NCBI RefSeq assembly: GCF_000332645.1
Contig: NZ_AMXN01000006.1
Span: 1-64,000 of the forward strand
Origin: Bacillus inaquosorum KCTC 13429
GTDB taxonomy: Bacteria; Bacillota; Bacilli; Bacillales; Bacillaceae
Reading direction: 5' to 3'
DNA: 64,000 nt
The position numbers were made by a program, and so were the translations under genes. Below the pieces are notes generated by a model, which saw nothing but the letters and a program-made list of their open reading frames with translations, did no database searches and was not told the DNA's origin. Shown in pieces: positions 18,278 to 27,527 of this stretch. Every line of letters begins with the position of its first letter. Positions within the stretch are counted from its first letter, which is position 1.

Positions 18278-18306
18278 TTAACAGATATTTTTCATATGGA
18301 TATATC
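18278..18306 (+). promoter_or_regulatory. Candidate promoter of bsdBCD
   Basis: TTAACA and TATATC are separated by 17 bases. The expected start near 18313 makes the upstream ATG codons at 18313-18322 nearly leaderless and supports the GTG start of bsdB at 18358. Confidence 0.55.
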
Positions 18307-18357
18307 AGGAGTATGATGGAAATGAAAGCAGAATTCAAGCGTAAAGGAGGGGGCAAA

Positions 18358-18936
18358 GTGAAACTCGTTGTCGGAATGACAGGGGCAACAGGGGCCATTT
18401 TCGGGGTCAGGCTGCTGGAGTGGCTGAAGGCCGCCGGAGTGGAAACCCATCTCGTTGTGTCTCCTTGGGCTAACGTCACGATCAAACACGAAACAGGCTA
18501 TACCTTAAAAGAAGTAGAACAATTGGCCACATTCACATATTCGCATAAAGATCAGGCGGCAGCCATTTCAAGCGGTTCGTTTGATACCGATGGAATGATT
18601 GTTGCACCGTGCAGCATGAAATCTCTCGCAAGCATTCGCACCGGGATGGCGGATAATCTGCTGACACGCGCGGCGGATGTCATGCTCAAGGAGAGAAAAA
18701 AACTCGTCCTCTTAACGAGAGAGACGCCTTTGAACCAGATTCATCTCGAAAATATGCTAGCGCTTACGAAAATGGGTACCATCATTCTTCCTCCGATGCC
18801 GGCATTTTATAATCAGCCGAGCAGCTTAGAGGAGATGGTTGACCATATTGTATTCAGAACATTGGACCAATTTGGCATTCGCCTTCCTGAAGCGAAACGC
18901 TGGAATGGGATTGAAAAACAAAAAGGAGGAGCTTGA
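18358..18936 (+). CDS. bsdB: UbiX-like flavin prenyltransferase subunit BsdB
   Basis: 192 residues from GTG at 18358. Family members make prenylated FMN, the cofactor that UbiD-type decarboxylases such as BsdC need. The UbiX signature VVGMTGATGAIFGVRLLEW lies at the N-terminus from this start, and VAPCSMKSLASIRTGMADNL and LTRETPLNQIHLENM follow. The usual annotation begins at an ATG 36 bases upstream (18322; 204 residues), but that codon has no ribosome site, whereas the GTG follows AAAGGAGG at a distance of seven bases. First gene of bsdBCD. Confidence 0.9.
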   Translation: MKLVVGMTGATGAIFGVRLLEWLKAAGVETHLVVSPWANVTIKHETGYTLKEVEQLATFTYSHKDQAAAISSGSFDTDGMIVAPCSMKSLASIRTGMADNLLTRAADVMLKERKKLVLLTRETPLNQIHLENMLALTKMGTIILPPMPAFYNQPSSLEEMVDHIVFRTLDQFGIRLPEAKRWNGIEKQKGGA

Positions 18937-18938
18937 TC

Positions 18939-20360
18939 ATGGCTTATCAAGATTTCAGAGAATTTCTCGCTGCCCTTGAAAAAGAAGGACAGCTGCTAAC
19001 AGTGAATGAAGAGGTAAAGCCGGAGCCGGATTTAGGAGCCGCAGCACGCGCAGCCAGCAATCTTGGCGATAAAAGCCCCGCGCTCTTATTTAACAACATT
19101 TACGGCTATCACAACGCACAAATTGCGATGAATGTGATCGGCTCTTGGCCGAACCATGCAATGATGCTGGGCATGCCAAAAGACACGCCGGTAAAAGAAC
19201 AGTTTTTTGAATTCGCGAAGCGTTATGACCAGTTTCCGATGCCGGTCAAACGTGAGGAAACAGCGCCGTTTCATGAAAATGAAATCACAGAAGATATCAA
19301 TTTGTTCGATATACTGCCTCTTTTCAGAATTAACCAAGGAGACGGCGGTTACTATTTAGACAAAGCATGTGTCATTTCCCGCGATCTTGAAGACCCTGAC
19401 AACTTCGGCAAACAAAACGTCGGCATTTACAGAATGCAGGTCAAAGGAAAAGACCGCCTCGGCATTCAGCCTGTGCCGCAGCACGATATTGCGATCCATC
19501 TGCGCCAAGCCGAAGAACGCGGCATCAATCTTCCGGTCACCATTGCGCTCGGCTGTGAGCCGGTCATTACAACGGCGGCATCGACTCCCCTTCTTTATGA
19601 TCAATCAGAATACGAAATGGCAGGCGCAATTCAAGGCGAACCATATCGCATCGTTAAATCAAAGCTGTCTGATCTTGATGTTCCATGGGGCGCTGAAGTT
19701 GTACTTGAAGGTGAAATCATTGCCGGAGAGCGTGAATATGAAGGCCCGTTCGGTGAATTCACAGGCCATTATTCTGGCGGACGCAGCATGCCGATCATCA
19801 AAATTAAACGCGTGTATCACAGAAACAATCCAATTTTCGAACATTTATACTTAGGCATGCCTTGGACAGAATGTGATTACATGATCGGCATCAATACTTG
19901 TGTGCCGCTTTATCAGCAGTTAAAAGAAGCATATCCGAATGAAATTGTGGCAGTAAACGCCATGTACACACACGGTTTGATCGCGATCGTTTCCACAAAA
20001 ACACGCTATGGCGGATTTGCAAAAGCGGTCGGCATGCGCGCACTCACAACACCGCACGGACTCGGCTACTGCAAAATGGTCATTGTCGTTGACGAGGATG
20101 TCGATCCATTCAACCTGCCGCAGGTCATGTGGGCGCTTTCGACCAAAATGCATCCGAAGCACGATGCGGTTATCATTCCGGATTTATCTGTCCTGCCGCT
20201 TGACCCGGGATCTAACCCATCAGGAATCACTCACAAAATGATTCTTGACGCTACGACACCAGTTGCACCGGAAACAAGAGGCCATTATTCACAGCCGCTT
20301 GATTCCCCATTAACAACGAAAGAATGGGAACAAAAACTAATGGACTTAATGAATAAATAA
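18939..20360 (+). CDS. bsdC: Phenolic acid (vanillate/4-hydroxybenzoate) decarboxylase BsdC
   Basis: 473 residues of the UbiD family, the catalytic subunit that removes CO2 from 4-hydroxybenzoate or vanillate with prenyl-FMN. The conserved GPFGEFTGHYSGGR segment (near residue 270) contains the acidic and Arg residues of the UbiD active site. The ATG at 18939 follows AAAGGAGGAGC and overlaps nothing, whereas the upstream frame start sits inside the bsdB stop. Detoxification of plant phenolics is the known role. Confidence 0.95.
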   Translation: MAYQDFREFLAALEKEGQLLTVNEEVKPEPDLGAAARAASNLGDKSPALLFNNIYGYHNAQIAMNVIGSWPNHAMMLGMPKDTPVKEQFFEFAKRYDQFPMPVKREETAPFHENEITEDINLFDILPLFRINQGDGGYYLDKACVISRDLEDPDNFGKQNVGIYRMQVKGKDRLGIQPVPQHDIAIHLRQAEERGINLPVTIALGCEPVITTAASTPLLYDQSEYEMAGAIQGEPYRIVKSKLSDLDVPWGAEVVLEGEIIAGEREYEGPFGEFTGHYSGGRSMPIIKIKRVYHRNNPIFEHLYLGMPWTECDYMIGINTCVPLYQQLKEAYPNEIVAVNAMYTHGLIAIVSTKTRYGGFAKAVGMRALTTPHGLGYCKMVIVVDEDVDPFNLPQVMWALSTKMHPKHDAVIIPDLSVLPLDPGSNPSGITHKMILDATTPVAPETRGHYSQPLDSPLTTKEWEQKLMDLMNK

Positions 20361-20377
20361 CGAAAGGATGATTCGAT

Positions 20378-20605
20378 ATGCATACATGTCCTCGATGCGA
20401 CTCAAAAAAGGGAGAAGTCATGAGCAAATCGCCTGTAGAAGGCGCATGGGAAGTTTATCAGTGCCAAACATGCTTTTTTACATGGAGATCCTGTGAGCCG
20501 GAAAGCATTACAAATCCGGCGAAATACAACCCGGCGTTTAAAATCGATCCGAAGGAAACAGAAACAGCAATTGAAGTTCCGGCTGTGCCTGAACGAAAGG
20601 CCTGA
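20378..20605 (+). CDS. bsdD: Small zinc-ribbon-like decarboxylase subunit BsdD
   Basis: 75 residues. Two CxxC pairs (CPRCDS near residue 4 and CQTCFF near 28) suggest a small metal-binding ribbon. In B. subtilis this protein belongs to the BsdBCD hydroxyarylic acid decarboxylase complex. It starts 17 bases after bsdC with a GAAAGGATG ribosome site. Confidence 0.92.
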   Translation: MHTCPRCDSKKGEVMSKSPVEGAWEVYQCQTCFFTWRSCEPESITNPAKYNPAFKIDPKETETAIEVPAVPERKA

Positions 20606-20610
20606 TCAGC

Positions 20611-21066
20611 GTGAATTGTATATCAGACCGTCTCTTTGAGCTGCTTGACGGGAAACGCCTGGAGGAGAAGCAGCATGAGGCTTTCGTTCTCCAAACGGTA
20701 TCGGAGGACGGCTGGCCGCACGCCGCCATGATCAGCGCGGGAGAAATCATTGCTCTGAGCCGAACGGATATAAGAATCGCGCTTTGGAAAAACACAGCGA
20801 CTGCCGCCAACATCCTTCGCACAGGGAAAGCGCAGTTTACGGCATGGTGGGAGGGAGCCGCTCATTATGTGAAGCTGCAATGCGAGCCTTTGCCGACTAT
20901 GAAAGAAGCTGAATATGACAGAGACCGTTTTGCCTGCCGCATCGTTTCGGTGAAGGAGGACGTTGCGAAATATGCTGATTTGACTTCTGGTGTCCATATC
21001 CAGCTTCACAGCCCTGAAGAGGTGCTGAATAGATGGGATAAGACGCTTGAGGAATTGAAGCAATAA
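20611..21066 (+). CDS. yclD: PPOX-type flavin-binding family protein YclD
   Basis: 151 residues starting with GTG five bases after bsdD. The sequence (LQTVSEDGWPHAAMIS, IRIALWKNTATAANI, GKAQFTAWWEG) resembles split-barrel FMN-binding proteins related to pyridoxamine phosphate oxidase. It appears to be the last gene of the bsd operon and is closed by a terminator. A role tied to the flavin chemistry of BsdBC is possible but unproven. Confidence 0.85.
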   Translation: MNCISDRLFELLDGKRLEEKQHEAFVLQTVSEDGWPHAAMISAGEIIALSRTDIRIALWKNTATAANILRTGKAQFTAWWEGAAHYVKLQCEPLPTMKEAEYDRDRFACRIVSVKEDVAKYADLTSGVHIQLHSPEEVLNRWDKTLEELKQ

Positions 21067-21071
21067 TATCG

Positions 21072-21105
21072 AAAGCCTGACGCCATGCGTCAGGCTTTTA
21101 TTTTT
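21072..21105 (+). terminator. Terminator after yclD
   Basis: AAAGCCTGACGC and GCGTCAGGCTTT form a 12-base stem with a tiny loop followed by a T run; it ends the bsd operon. Confidence 0.88.
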
Positions 21106-21134
21106 ATATAATGAAAACAAAGGAGGCGAGAGAA

Positions 21135-21980
21135 ATGGAACGTACGGGGATCTGTGACTCAGACGGTTTTGATTTATCATATCGAATCGAGGGAGAGGGC
21201 GCACCCATTCTTGTGATCGGGAGTGCGGTTTACTACCCGCGTCTTTTTTCCGAATACATCAAACAGAAATATCAATGGATATTTGTCGATCATAGGGGAT
21301 TTGCTAAACCCAAGAGGGAACTGCGGGCAGAAGATCTGAGCCTTGATACCGTCTTGGCCGATATTGAAAGGATGAGAACATCTCTTCAGCTTGAAGATGT
21401 CGTCATCTTGGGCCATTCTGGGCACGCTTTTATGGCTTTAGAATATGCCAGGACATATCCTGAACATGTTCGGAAGGTTGCGCTTTTCAATACCGCACCT
21501 GATAACAGTGAAGAAAGACAGCGAAAAAGCGAATCGTTTTTCATGGAGACCGCCAGTCTCGAGAGAAAGAAACGCTTTGAAAAAGACATTGCGAATTTGC
21601 CGCGGGACATAGAGATTGATCCCGAAAGACGCTTCGTGCATATGTGTATTCGCGCTGAAGCGAAAAGCTTTTATCAAGAGCGTCCGCATGCTGCTGCTTT
21701 ATGGGACGGCGTTTTCACGAATATGCCGATCATTGATGAATTATGGGGACATACATTTGCCCAGCTTGATCTTATTAAGCGGTTAGCTGACGTTCAAGTG
21801 CCGGTGTATATCGGCTTAGGCAGATATGATTATCTGGTTGCGCCTGTTACGCTGTGGGATGCTGTTGAGGGGTCATATCCCCATGTGGAGAAGGTTATTT
21901 TTGAGAAGAGCGGCCATCAGCCGATGCTGGAAGAACCGCAAGCCTTTGATCAAAGCTTCAGCAAATGGATGGACAAATAA
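21135..21980 (+). CDS. yclE: Alpha/beta hydrolase YclE
   Basis: 281 residues from the ATG at 21135, which has an AAAGGAGG site; earlier codons overlap the ribosome site. The nucleophile is Ser in GHSGHA (near residue 97), the acid is in GRYDYLV and the base His in KSGHQPML near the C-terminus. The fold resembles prolyl iminopeptidase/haloalkane dehalogenase-type hydrolases. Substrate is unknown. A -10-like TATAAT lies at 21106-21111, so it may have its own promoter. Confidence 0.85.
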   Translation: MERTGICDSDGFDLSYRIEGEGAPILVIGSAVYYPRLFSEYIKQKYQWIFVDHRGFAKPKRELRAEDLSLDTVLADIERMRTSLQLEDVVILGHSGHAFMALEYARTYPEHVRKVALFNTAPDNSEERQRKSESFFMETASLERKKRFEKDIANLPRDIEIDPERRFVHMCIRAEAKSFYQERPHAAALWDGVFTNMPIIDELWGHTFAQLDLIKRLADVQVPVYIGLGRYDYLVAPVTLWDAVEGSYPHVEKVIFEKSGHQPMLEEPQAFDQSFSKWMDK

Positions 21981-21981
21981 A

Positions 21982-22016
21982 AAACAGCCCGCGATCAAAA
22001 TCCGCGGGCTGTTTCT
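21982..22016. terminator. Bidirectional terminator between yclE and dtpT
   Basis: AAACAGCCCGCG pairs perfectly with CGCGGGCTGTTT around a nine-base loop. A and T runs on the two sides allow stopping in both directions. Confidence 0.88.
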
Positions 22017-22018
22017 TA

Positions 22019-23497
22019 TTATAAGACCCCTTTCATCGCGCGTTTGATAATCGGCGATAGCAGCAGGAGAATGCCGCCAAGTACGATAGAAATCAAACCG
22101 ATGGTGCCGAAGTACATTGTTTCAGGAATTTTATCAAACAATCCGGCTACTTGGGCATTGATCGCTTGGGCTGCTGCGTTAGTCAGAAACCACATACTCA
22201 TTGTCTGTGCAGAGAATGCAGCTGGCGCCAGTTTCGTTGTCACGGATAAACCGACTGGAGACAGGCACAGTTCTCCAAGCACGACAAGCAGGAAGCTGAG
22301 AACGAGCCAAAGCGGGCTTACGAGTGCTTCTTTTCCTTGCATTGCAGGGAATACCATAATGATAAATGACAAGCCAGCTAGAATAATTCCGATTGAGAAT
22401 TTAACTGGTGTGGACGGCTGGCGTTTGCCAAGCTTCATCCATAGCCACGCAAAAATTGGCGCAAAAATAACGATAAACAATGGATTTAATGATTGGAACC
22501 AAGATGACTGAAGTTCTAATCCGCCCAATGAAAGCCTTATGCGTTCATCAGCGTAAACCGCAAGAATGGTTGCTCCCTGTTCCTGAATAGCCCAGAACAT
22601 GACAGCACCAATAAACAAAGGGATGTAAGCGGCAAGACGAGATTTTTCTGTTTTGTCCGCTTTTTTGCTTGTAAACATGATGATGAAATAAACAATAGGA
22701 ATCAAAATACCGAGAATACTTACAAGGTCGATGAAACCATTGATCGTCAGCATGCCTGTTTGTACAGAGATAATCACTGCAATTGCCACAACGATAACAC
22801 CGATTCCAGTACCAATCGCAGATTTTTTAGACAGCGGATTCGGCACATTTGAGCCTGCAATCCCGAGGTTTTTCTTTCTTGTCAGGGCAAATACGATAAG
22901 TCCGAGAAGCATTCCGACTGCGGCAGCTCCGAAGCCAAGATGATAGTTGTACTTCTGTCCGAGTGTTCCGACAATTAACGGCGCGAGTAAACCGCCAAGG
23001 TTAATCCCCATGTAGAAAATACTGAAACCTGAATCGCGGCGCGGGTCTTCTTTCGTGTAAAGATCTCCGACCACGCTTGAAACGTTTGGTTTTAATAAGC
23101 CTGTTCCGATAATGATAAGCACCATGCTGATATAGAATGCTGTCGCGCTGCCTGGGTAGGCGAGTGCAATGTGGCCGAACATAATGAATATGCCGCCGTA
23201 AAACACAGTGTTTGCGGTTCCGAATACCCGGTCAGCAAGCCATCCGCCAATAATAGTGGACATGTATACGAGAGATCCGTAAATTGACATAATGGCAACT
23301 GCTGTGCCTTTGTCAAAGCCGAGCCCTCCGTTTACCGTCTCTGTATACAAATAGTAAAGCAAGATTGCTCTCATTCCATAGTAAGAGAAACGCTCCCAAA
23401 ATTCGGTGAAAAATAGTGTAAATAGTCCTCGCGGGTGACCAAAGAACCCTTTTTGCGGGACGCTTTTAATGATACTTTCGTTATCAATCGAAGCCAT
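22019..23497 (-). CDS. dtpT: Di-/tripeptide proton symporter DtpT (YclF)
   Basis: 492 residues with about 12-14 membrane helices. The POT/PTR family signatures are present: FFTEFWERFSYYGMRAIL near residue 30 (ExxERFxYY, proton coupling) and the FSIFYMGINLGGLLAP motif near 145. It brings in di- and tripeptides. A TTG at 23506 could add three residues but the ATG has better spacing to the AAAGGG site. It is transcribed from a near-consensus sigma-A promoter. Confidence 0.93.
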   Translation of the reverse strand: MASIDNESIIKSVPQKGFFGHPRGLFTLFFTEFWERFSYYGMRAILLYYLYTETVNGGLGFDKGTAVAIMSIYGSLVYMSTIIGGWLADRVFGTANTVFYGGIFIMFGHIALAYPGSATAFYISMVLIIIGTGLLKPNVSSVVGDLYTKEDPRRDSGFSIFYMGINLGGLLAPLIVGTLGQKYNYHLGFGAAAVGMLLGLIVFALTRKKNLGIAGSNVPNPLSKKSAIGTGIGVIVVAIAVIISVQTGMLTINGFIDLVSILGILIPIVYFIIMFTSKKADKTEKSRLAAYIPLFIGAVMFWAIQEQGATILAVYADERIRLSLGGLELQSSWFQSLNPLFIVIFAPIFAWLWMKLGKRQPSTPVKFSIGIILAGLSFIIMVFPAMQGKEALVSPLWLVLSFLLVVLGELCLSPVGLSVTTKLAPAAFSAQTMSMWFLTNAAAQAINAQVAGLFDKIPETMYFGTIGLISIVLGGILLLLSPIIKRAMKGVL

Positions 23498-23535
23498 GTC
23501 AGCCAAACCCTTTCTTAAAAAAGTGTATTATAAAA

Positions 23536-23564
23536 ATCATATTCTTATATAATACTTGTGTCAA
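23536..23564 (-). promoter_or_regulatory. Sigma-A promoter of dtpT
   Basis: On the minus strand a consensus TTGACA and TATGAT are separated by 17 bases, 38 bases before the start codon. The surrounding 150 bases are very A/T rich. Confidence 0.75.
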
Positions 23565-23776
23565 TATAATTTATACTCATTTCAAGAAGTTCCAGAATAG
23601 AAAAAATATAAACGTATGAAAATAGTGAATTTATACTGGTTTTTAGGACTTTTTTCGTGAGGTTTTCTTACAAAACTATTCCTTTATATTTTTTTAATAA
23701 AATTTTAGAGAAATGTACAAGCGGATCGGGCCTTTGTGAGTATCATGATACTAATCATGGAGAAGGAGGCTCGCAA

Positions 23777-25531
23777 TTGGCTGAATTCATATTAAATGCG
23801 GCGGATTTCGGTATTTCAGGAGATGGTAAAACGGATTCAACAGAATTGATTAATCAGTGCCTCAGTACGGCTGTTTCGAAAGGATATCATACTGTCTGGT
23901 TCCCAAAAGGGACATATTTAATAGACGGGACACTTGGAGGAGATTCCAATCAAAAGTTTCGAAACGCCGGAATCATTGTTCCCGGCAACCTTGAGATTAT
24001 GATGGACCCAGAGTGCATCATCAAAGTCATTCCGAACAGTTCGTGGGGGTATTCCGCATTTTATGTAGGCAGGCAAGAGAATATAACCATTTCCGGGGGA
24101 CAAATTATCGGCGAGCGCGATGAACATACGTATGTGTCCGCGGGGATAAGGTCAACCCATGAATGGGGCTTCGGCATTTGCATTGAAGGATGCTCGAATG
24201 TTGTCATTGATGATGTCAAAATTTCTGATTTCACCGGGGACGGGATTATTGTCAGTCCGTTAGGCTTAAAGACATCTAATAATTATCGAACGTCAGAGCA
24301 TATTACCATCCGCCGCTGTGAGGTTCGGCGGTCGAGAAGAAATAACATTTCCATAACCGGGTGTGACATGGTCACAGTGGAGGAATGCGTGATTGAAGAT
24401 GCCGGGACGGGAAATGGAACAGCGCCGAAATTCGGAATTGATATAGAAGGATACGGTGAAGGCGATGTTGACTATGAAGAGCCGATCAATGTATCCATTC
24501 GCAATAACCATTTTAGCGGAAACGTTTCAAGTTCTGTGACCAATTTTAACGGGTACGGCATTTCAATAGAAGGAAACCACTCAGACAATACGATCAGCTA
24601 TGGATATGGAACTCAAACGGTGATCAAGGGAAATATTCTCAGACGGGCGGAAGACGCGGCTGCTGCACCTAGAGTCGGGATTACCGGACTCGGTGTGTCA
24701 CAAGGAAAAGAGAGCAGTGATGCGGTGATCGCCGGCAATCTTATTACCGGGTTTTCAACCGGGATTGATGTCAGAGGAAAGAGCGTTCTTGTCACGAACA
24801 ACAAAATCAGTAACTTTGAAAACACAGGGATATTGGTTTATCAGTCTTCCGACGTGAAGGTAGACGGCAACCAAATTCAAAGCGGACTGTCTGAAACAAG
24901 GCGCAGTACCGGTCTTCGCGCAGTGCTGTCAGATGATAGCGCATTTCTGAATAACTGCCTCATTGAAGTCATTGACGGTGTGACCATAACCGGCGGCGAT
25001 ATGATCATAAAAGATAATGTGCTGAGAAAATTCAGCCGGGGAATTTGGATCGCTCAAGGAAACGCGGTGATTGAAGGAAATACAATGATTCCCGATGCGT
25101 TCGAAGGAGCCTTGGAATCGTATACCGTTTCCGTCACGAACAATGCTAACGCCGTCATCAAAAACAATACATTTAAAAATTTTAAAAATTATCCGATTTA
25201 CTGCTCCACAAGTGCAAAAACCTCTATTATCAGCAACCACTTTGAAAGATCTCCGCTTTTGGTCACCATCTATATCAGCGCCGGTGTACATGAGATATTT
25301 GATAATACCATTTCAGTCAACAGAACGGCCGGGAATCCGATTGTCATTTATGTCAACGGTTCTGCAGGTTCTATCATCTCTGGAAACACCATCAATAACC
25401 TCTCCGCAGGCACGGCGGTAGCCATCCAAACAAACACCTCAACCAATTCCAAAATCATCGGCAATCGCATCTTCAAAGGAACAATCAACAAACATACTAG
25501 CGATACAGCAGACGGCAATATTATCGCCTGA
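23777..25531 (+). CDS. yclG: Parallel beta-helix (pectate-lyase-like) protein YclG
   Basis: 584 residues from a TTG at 23777, which follows AAGGAGG by seven bases. The N-terminus (AADFGISGDGKTDSTELINQCL) is the pectate-lyase-3 entry typical of tailspike-like and polysaccharide-modifying right-handed beta-helices. Residues about 120-580 are short repeats with NxI, GN and VI patterns (such as VIAGNLITGF, VLVTNNKISNF) that form the coils. No signal peptide is visible from this start. The substrate is unknown; related folds act on acidic polysaccharides or form phage tail fibres. The longer frame upstream begins in a poor context and was not used. Confidence 0.85.
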   Translation: MAEFILNAADFGISGDGKTDSTELINQCLSTAVSKGYHTVWFPKGTYLIDGTLGGDSNQKFRNAGIIVPGNLEIMMDPECIIKVIPNSSWGYSAFYVGRQENITISGGQIIGERDEHTYVSAGIRSTHEWGFGICIEGCSNVVIDDVKISDFTGDGIIVSPLGLKTSNNYRTSEHITIRRCEVRRSRRNNISITGCDMVTVEECVIEDAGTGNGTAPKFGIDIEGYGEGDVDYEEPINVSIRNNHFSGNVSSSVTNFNGYGISIEGNHSDNTISYGYGTQTVIKGNILRRAEDAAAAPRVGITGLGVSQGKESSDAVIAGNLITGFSTGIDVRGKSVLVTNNKISNFENTGILVYQSSDVKVDGNQIQSGLSETRRSTGLRAVLSDDSAFLNNCLIEVIDGVTITGGDMIIKDNVLRKFSRGIWIAQGNAVIEGNTMIPDAFEGALESYTVSVTNNANAVIKNNTFKNFKNYPIYCSTSAKTSIISNHFERSPLLVTIYISAGVHEIFDNTISVNRTAGNPIVIYVNGSAGSIISGNTINNLSAGTAVAIQTNTSTNSKIIGNRIFKGTINKHTSDTADGNIIA

Positions 25532-25532
25532 A

Positions 25533-25563
25533 AAAATCGCCCCGCTCTAGGGGTTCTTTTTTT
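25533..25563. terminator. Terminator between converging yclG and yczF
   Basis: GCCCC, a six-base loop and GGGGT, with A run before and T run after, start next to the yclG stop and overlap the last codons of yczF. Confidence 0.7.
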
Positions 25564-25768
25564 TCGCTTTATAGAGCATATATATTTCCCTCACCAGTAT
25601 CAGAACAAAAAATAAAAGCACGACCCATTCTGTAAACGTCGTCATTTTAAAGCTGGACATATTGTTATAAATGGCTTTTGTCAAACTGAAACCTTGAAGC
25701 ATGTCCATGAAAACAGAAATAGTTAATAAACAAATTAATATGATCCCTGTCACGCCTAATATTTTCAT
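25547..25768 (-). CDS. yczF: Small membrane protein YczF
   Basis: 73 residues with two membrane helices (about 4-22 and 45-63) and a Lys-rich C-terminal tail (YKAKKKNP). The ATG follows GGAGGGTGATG. No function is known. It is convergent with yclG and divergent from gerKA. Confidence 0.8.
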   Translation of the reverse strand: MKILGVTGIILICLLTISVFMDMLQGFSLTKAIYNNMSSFKMTTFTEWVVLLFFVLILVREIYMLYKAKKKNP

Positions 25769-25833
25769 GCTTCATCACCCTCCGCTTTTAGTGTCTATCT
25801 TTATCAGAGAAGTTATACCGCAGCCATCCGAAT

Positions 25834-25862
25834 GCATAATCTCAACTCTCAAAGGAAGAATA
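25834..25862 (+). promoter_or_regulatory. Candidate forespore (sigma-G-type) promoter of gerK
   Basis: GCATA at 25834-25838 and AGGAAGAATA at 25853-25862 are 14 bases apart and resemble sigma-F/sigma-G elements. Germinant receptor operons are known to be sigma-G dependent. Confidence 0.45.
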
Positions 25863-25892
25863 TGAGAAAACGACAAGGAAAGGTATTTGTGT

Positions 25893-27527
25893 ATGCCTTT
25901 ATTTTTTAAGCGAAAGAACAATACCGGTTCAAAAGACAAACAGAATATGGAAGAAAAGAATCAGAACCAGCAGCAGGAAAAAGAAAGGCCGGTTCTCGTT
26001 TCCCCAAGTTTGGCAAAAAACATAGCTGAAACGAAAAAGGAAGTCGGAAGCAGCTCAGACGTCATCATTCGCGAGATCAAAATCGGGGAACAGGATCGTG
26101 TCCACCTTGCTGTTATTTATATTGCGGGTCTGGTCGATAATAACACGATTCATGAATCTCTAATCGAGCCCTTGGTTCAGGACGAGTCCATCCAAAATTC
26201 TCATGCCATCCAGCAGATTCTTGAAAAAACGCTCCCGCTGGGCGGAGTGAAAGCAGAAAAGGGCTGGGACAAGCTTTTTTCTGAATTAATGCTCGGCAAT
26301 TCACTGATTTTCGCAGACGGTTCAGAAGAGGCGCTTATTTGTAGCACACAAGGGGGAGAGAAACGCTCCATCCAAGAGCCGAGCACCCAGGTGTCCTTCC
26401 GCGGTCCGCGCCAAGGGTTCACAGAGTCTCTGCAAACCAATATTTCCATGATCCGCCGATACATCAAAAATCCGAATGTATGGGTAGAGAAAATGAAAAT
26501 CGGATCTGTGACACACACGGATGTCGCGCTCATGTACATTCATGGCATTTGTGATGAAAAGGTACTGAAAGAAGTGCGCTCGCGCCTGAAAAAAATAGAT
26601 ATTGACAGTATTTTAGAGTCTGGATATATCGAGCAGCTGATTGAAGATGAAACATTTACGACGTTTCCGACCTTGTATCATACAGAACGCCCGGATGTTG
26701 TGGCGGGAAATCTGTTAGAAGGAAGATTTGCGATTGTTGTGGACGGAACGCCGTTTGTTCTCATTGCTCCGGCATTATTTATTCAATTTTTTCAGTCCGT
26801 TGAAGACTATTATTCGCGTTTTGACATTGCGACAAGCATACGGGTTCTGCGAATTTTAATCTTTTTTATTTCACTTGTCGCCCCGGCTGTTTATGTGGCA
26901 GCCACGACGTTTCACCAGGAAATGATTCCGACTCAGCTGTTAGTGGTTATTGCGGCTCAGCGGGAGATTGTCCCTTTTCCGGCTGTTGTCGAAGCAATCA
27001 CGATGGAGGTTGCTTTTGAGATTCTGAGGGAAGCCGGCGTCAGGCTGCCGCGTGTTGTTGGCTCGGCGGTATCGATCGTAGGTGCGCTTGTTATCGGCCA
27101 GGCTGCCGTACAAGCAGGCATCGTCTCTCCGGCTATGGTCATTATCGTTGCCATCACCGCGATTGCCAGCTTCGCGACACCCGCATTTGCCATGGCCATT
27201 TCAGCCCGTCTCATTCGATTTATCTTTATTATTGCATCTTCTATTATGGGGTTTTACGGGCTGATTTTAGGGATCATTATGATGTTTGTTCATTTATGCA
27301 GCCTGCGCTCTTTCGGTGTTCCTTATATGTCGCCGCTTGCTCCCTTTTCTTCTCAAGGGGTAAAGGATACACTGTTCAGAGTTCCATGGTGGGCTGATCA
27401 AAAAAGGCCGGAATCAATCAGCAAGGAAGATAAGGTGCGGCAGGCGGAAGATCAGCGACCAGTGCCTGATGGTTCACGCGGAATGGTGAACAAAGACTTG
27501 GAAGAAGGGGATAAGAATGGTACGTAA
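25893..27527 (+). CDS. gerKA: Spore germinant receptor subunit GerKA
   Basis: 544 residues from the ATG. Residues about 60-285 are the hydrophilic A-subunit domain (VIREIKIGEQDRVHLAVIYIAGLVD; RPDVVAGNLLEGRFAIVVDGTPFVL) and residues about 290-480 carry about five membrane helices, ending in a charged tail. The GerK receptor in the spore inner membrane responds to glucose as part of the Asn-glucose-fructose-K+ response with GerB. It heads the order KA-KC-KB and overlaps gerKC by 11 bases. Confidence 0.96.
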   Translation: MPLFFKRKNNTGSKDKQNMEEKNQNQQQEKERPVLVSPSLAKNIAETKKEVGSSSDVIIREIKIGEQDRVHLAVIYIAGLVDNNTIHESLIEPLVQDESIQNSHAIQQILEKTLPLGGVKAEKGWDKLFSELMLGNSLIFADGSEEALICSTQGGEKRSIQEPSTQVSFRGPRQGFTESLQTNISMIRRYIKNPNVWVEKMKIGSVTHTDVALMYIHGICDEKVLKEVRSRLKKIDIDSILESGYIEQLIEDETFTTFPTLYHTERPDVVAGNLLEGRFAIVVDGTPFVLIAPALFIQFFQSVEDYYSRFDIATSIRVLRILIFFISLVAPAVYVAATTFHQEMIPTQLLVVIAAQREIVPFPAVVEAITMEVAFEILREAGVRLPRVVGSAVSIVGALVIGQAAVQAGIVSPAMVIIVAITAIASFATPAFAMAISARLIRFIFIIASSIMGFYGLILGIIMMFVHLCSLRSFGVPYMSPLAPFSSQGVKDTLFRVPWWADQKRPESISKEDKVRQAEDQRPVPDGSRGMVNKDLEEGDKNGT

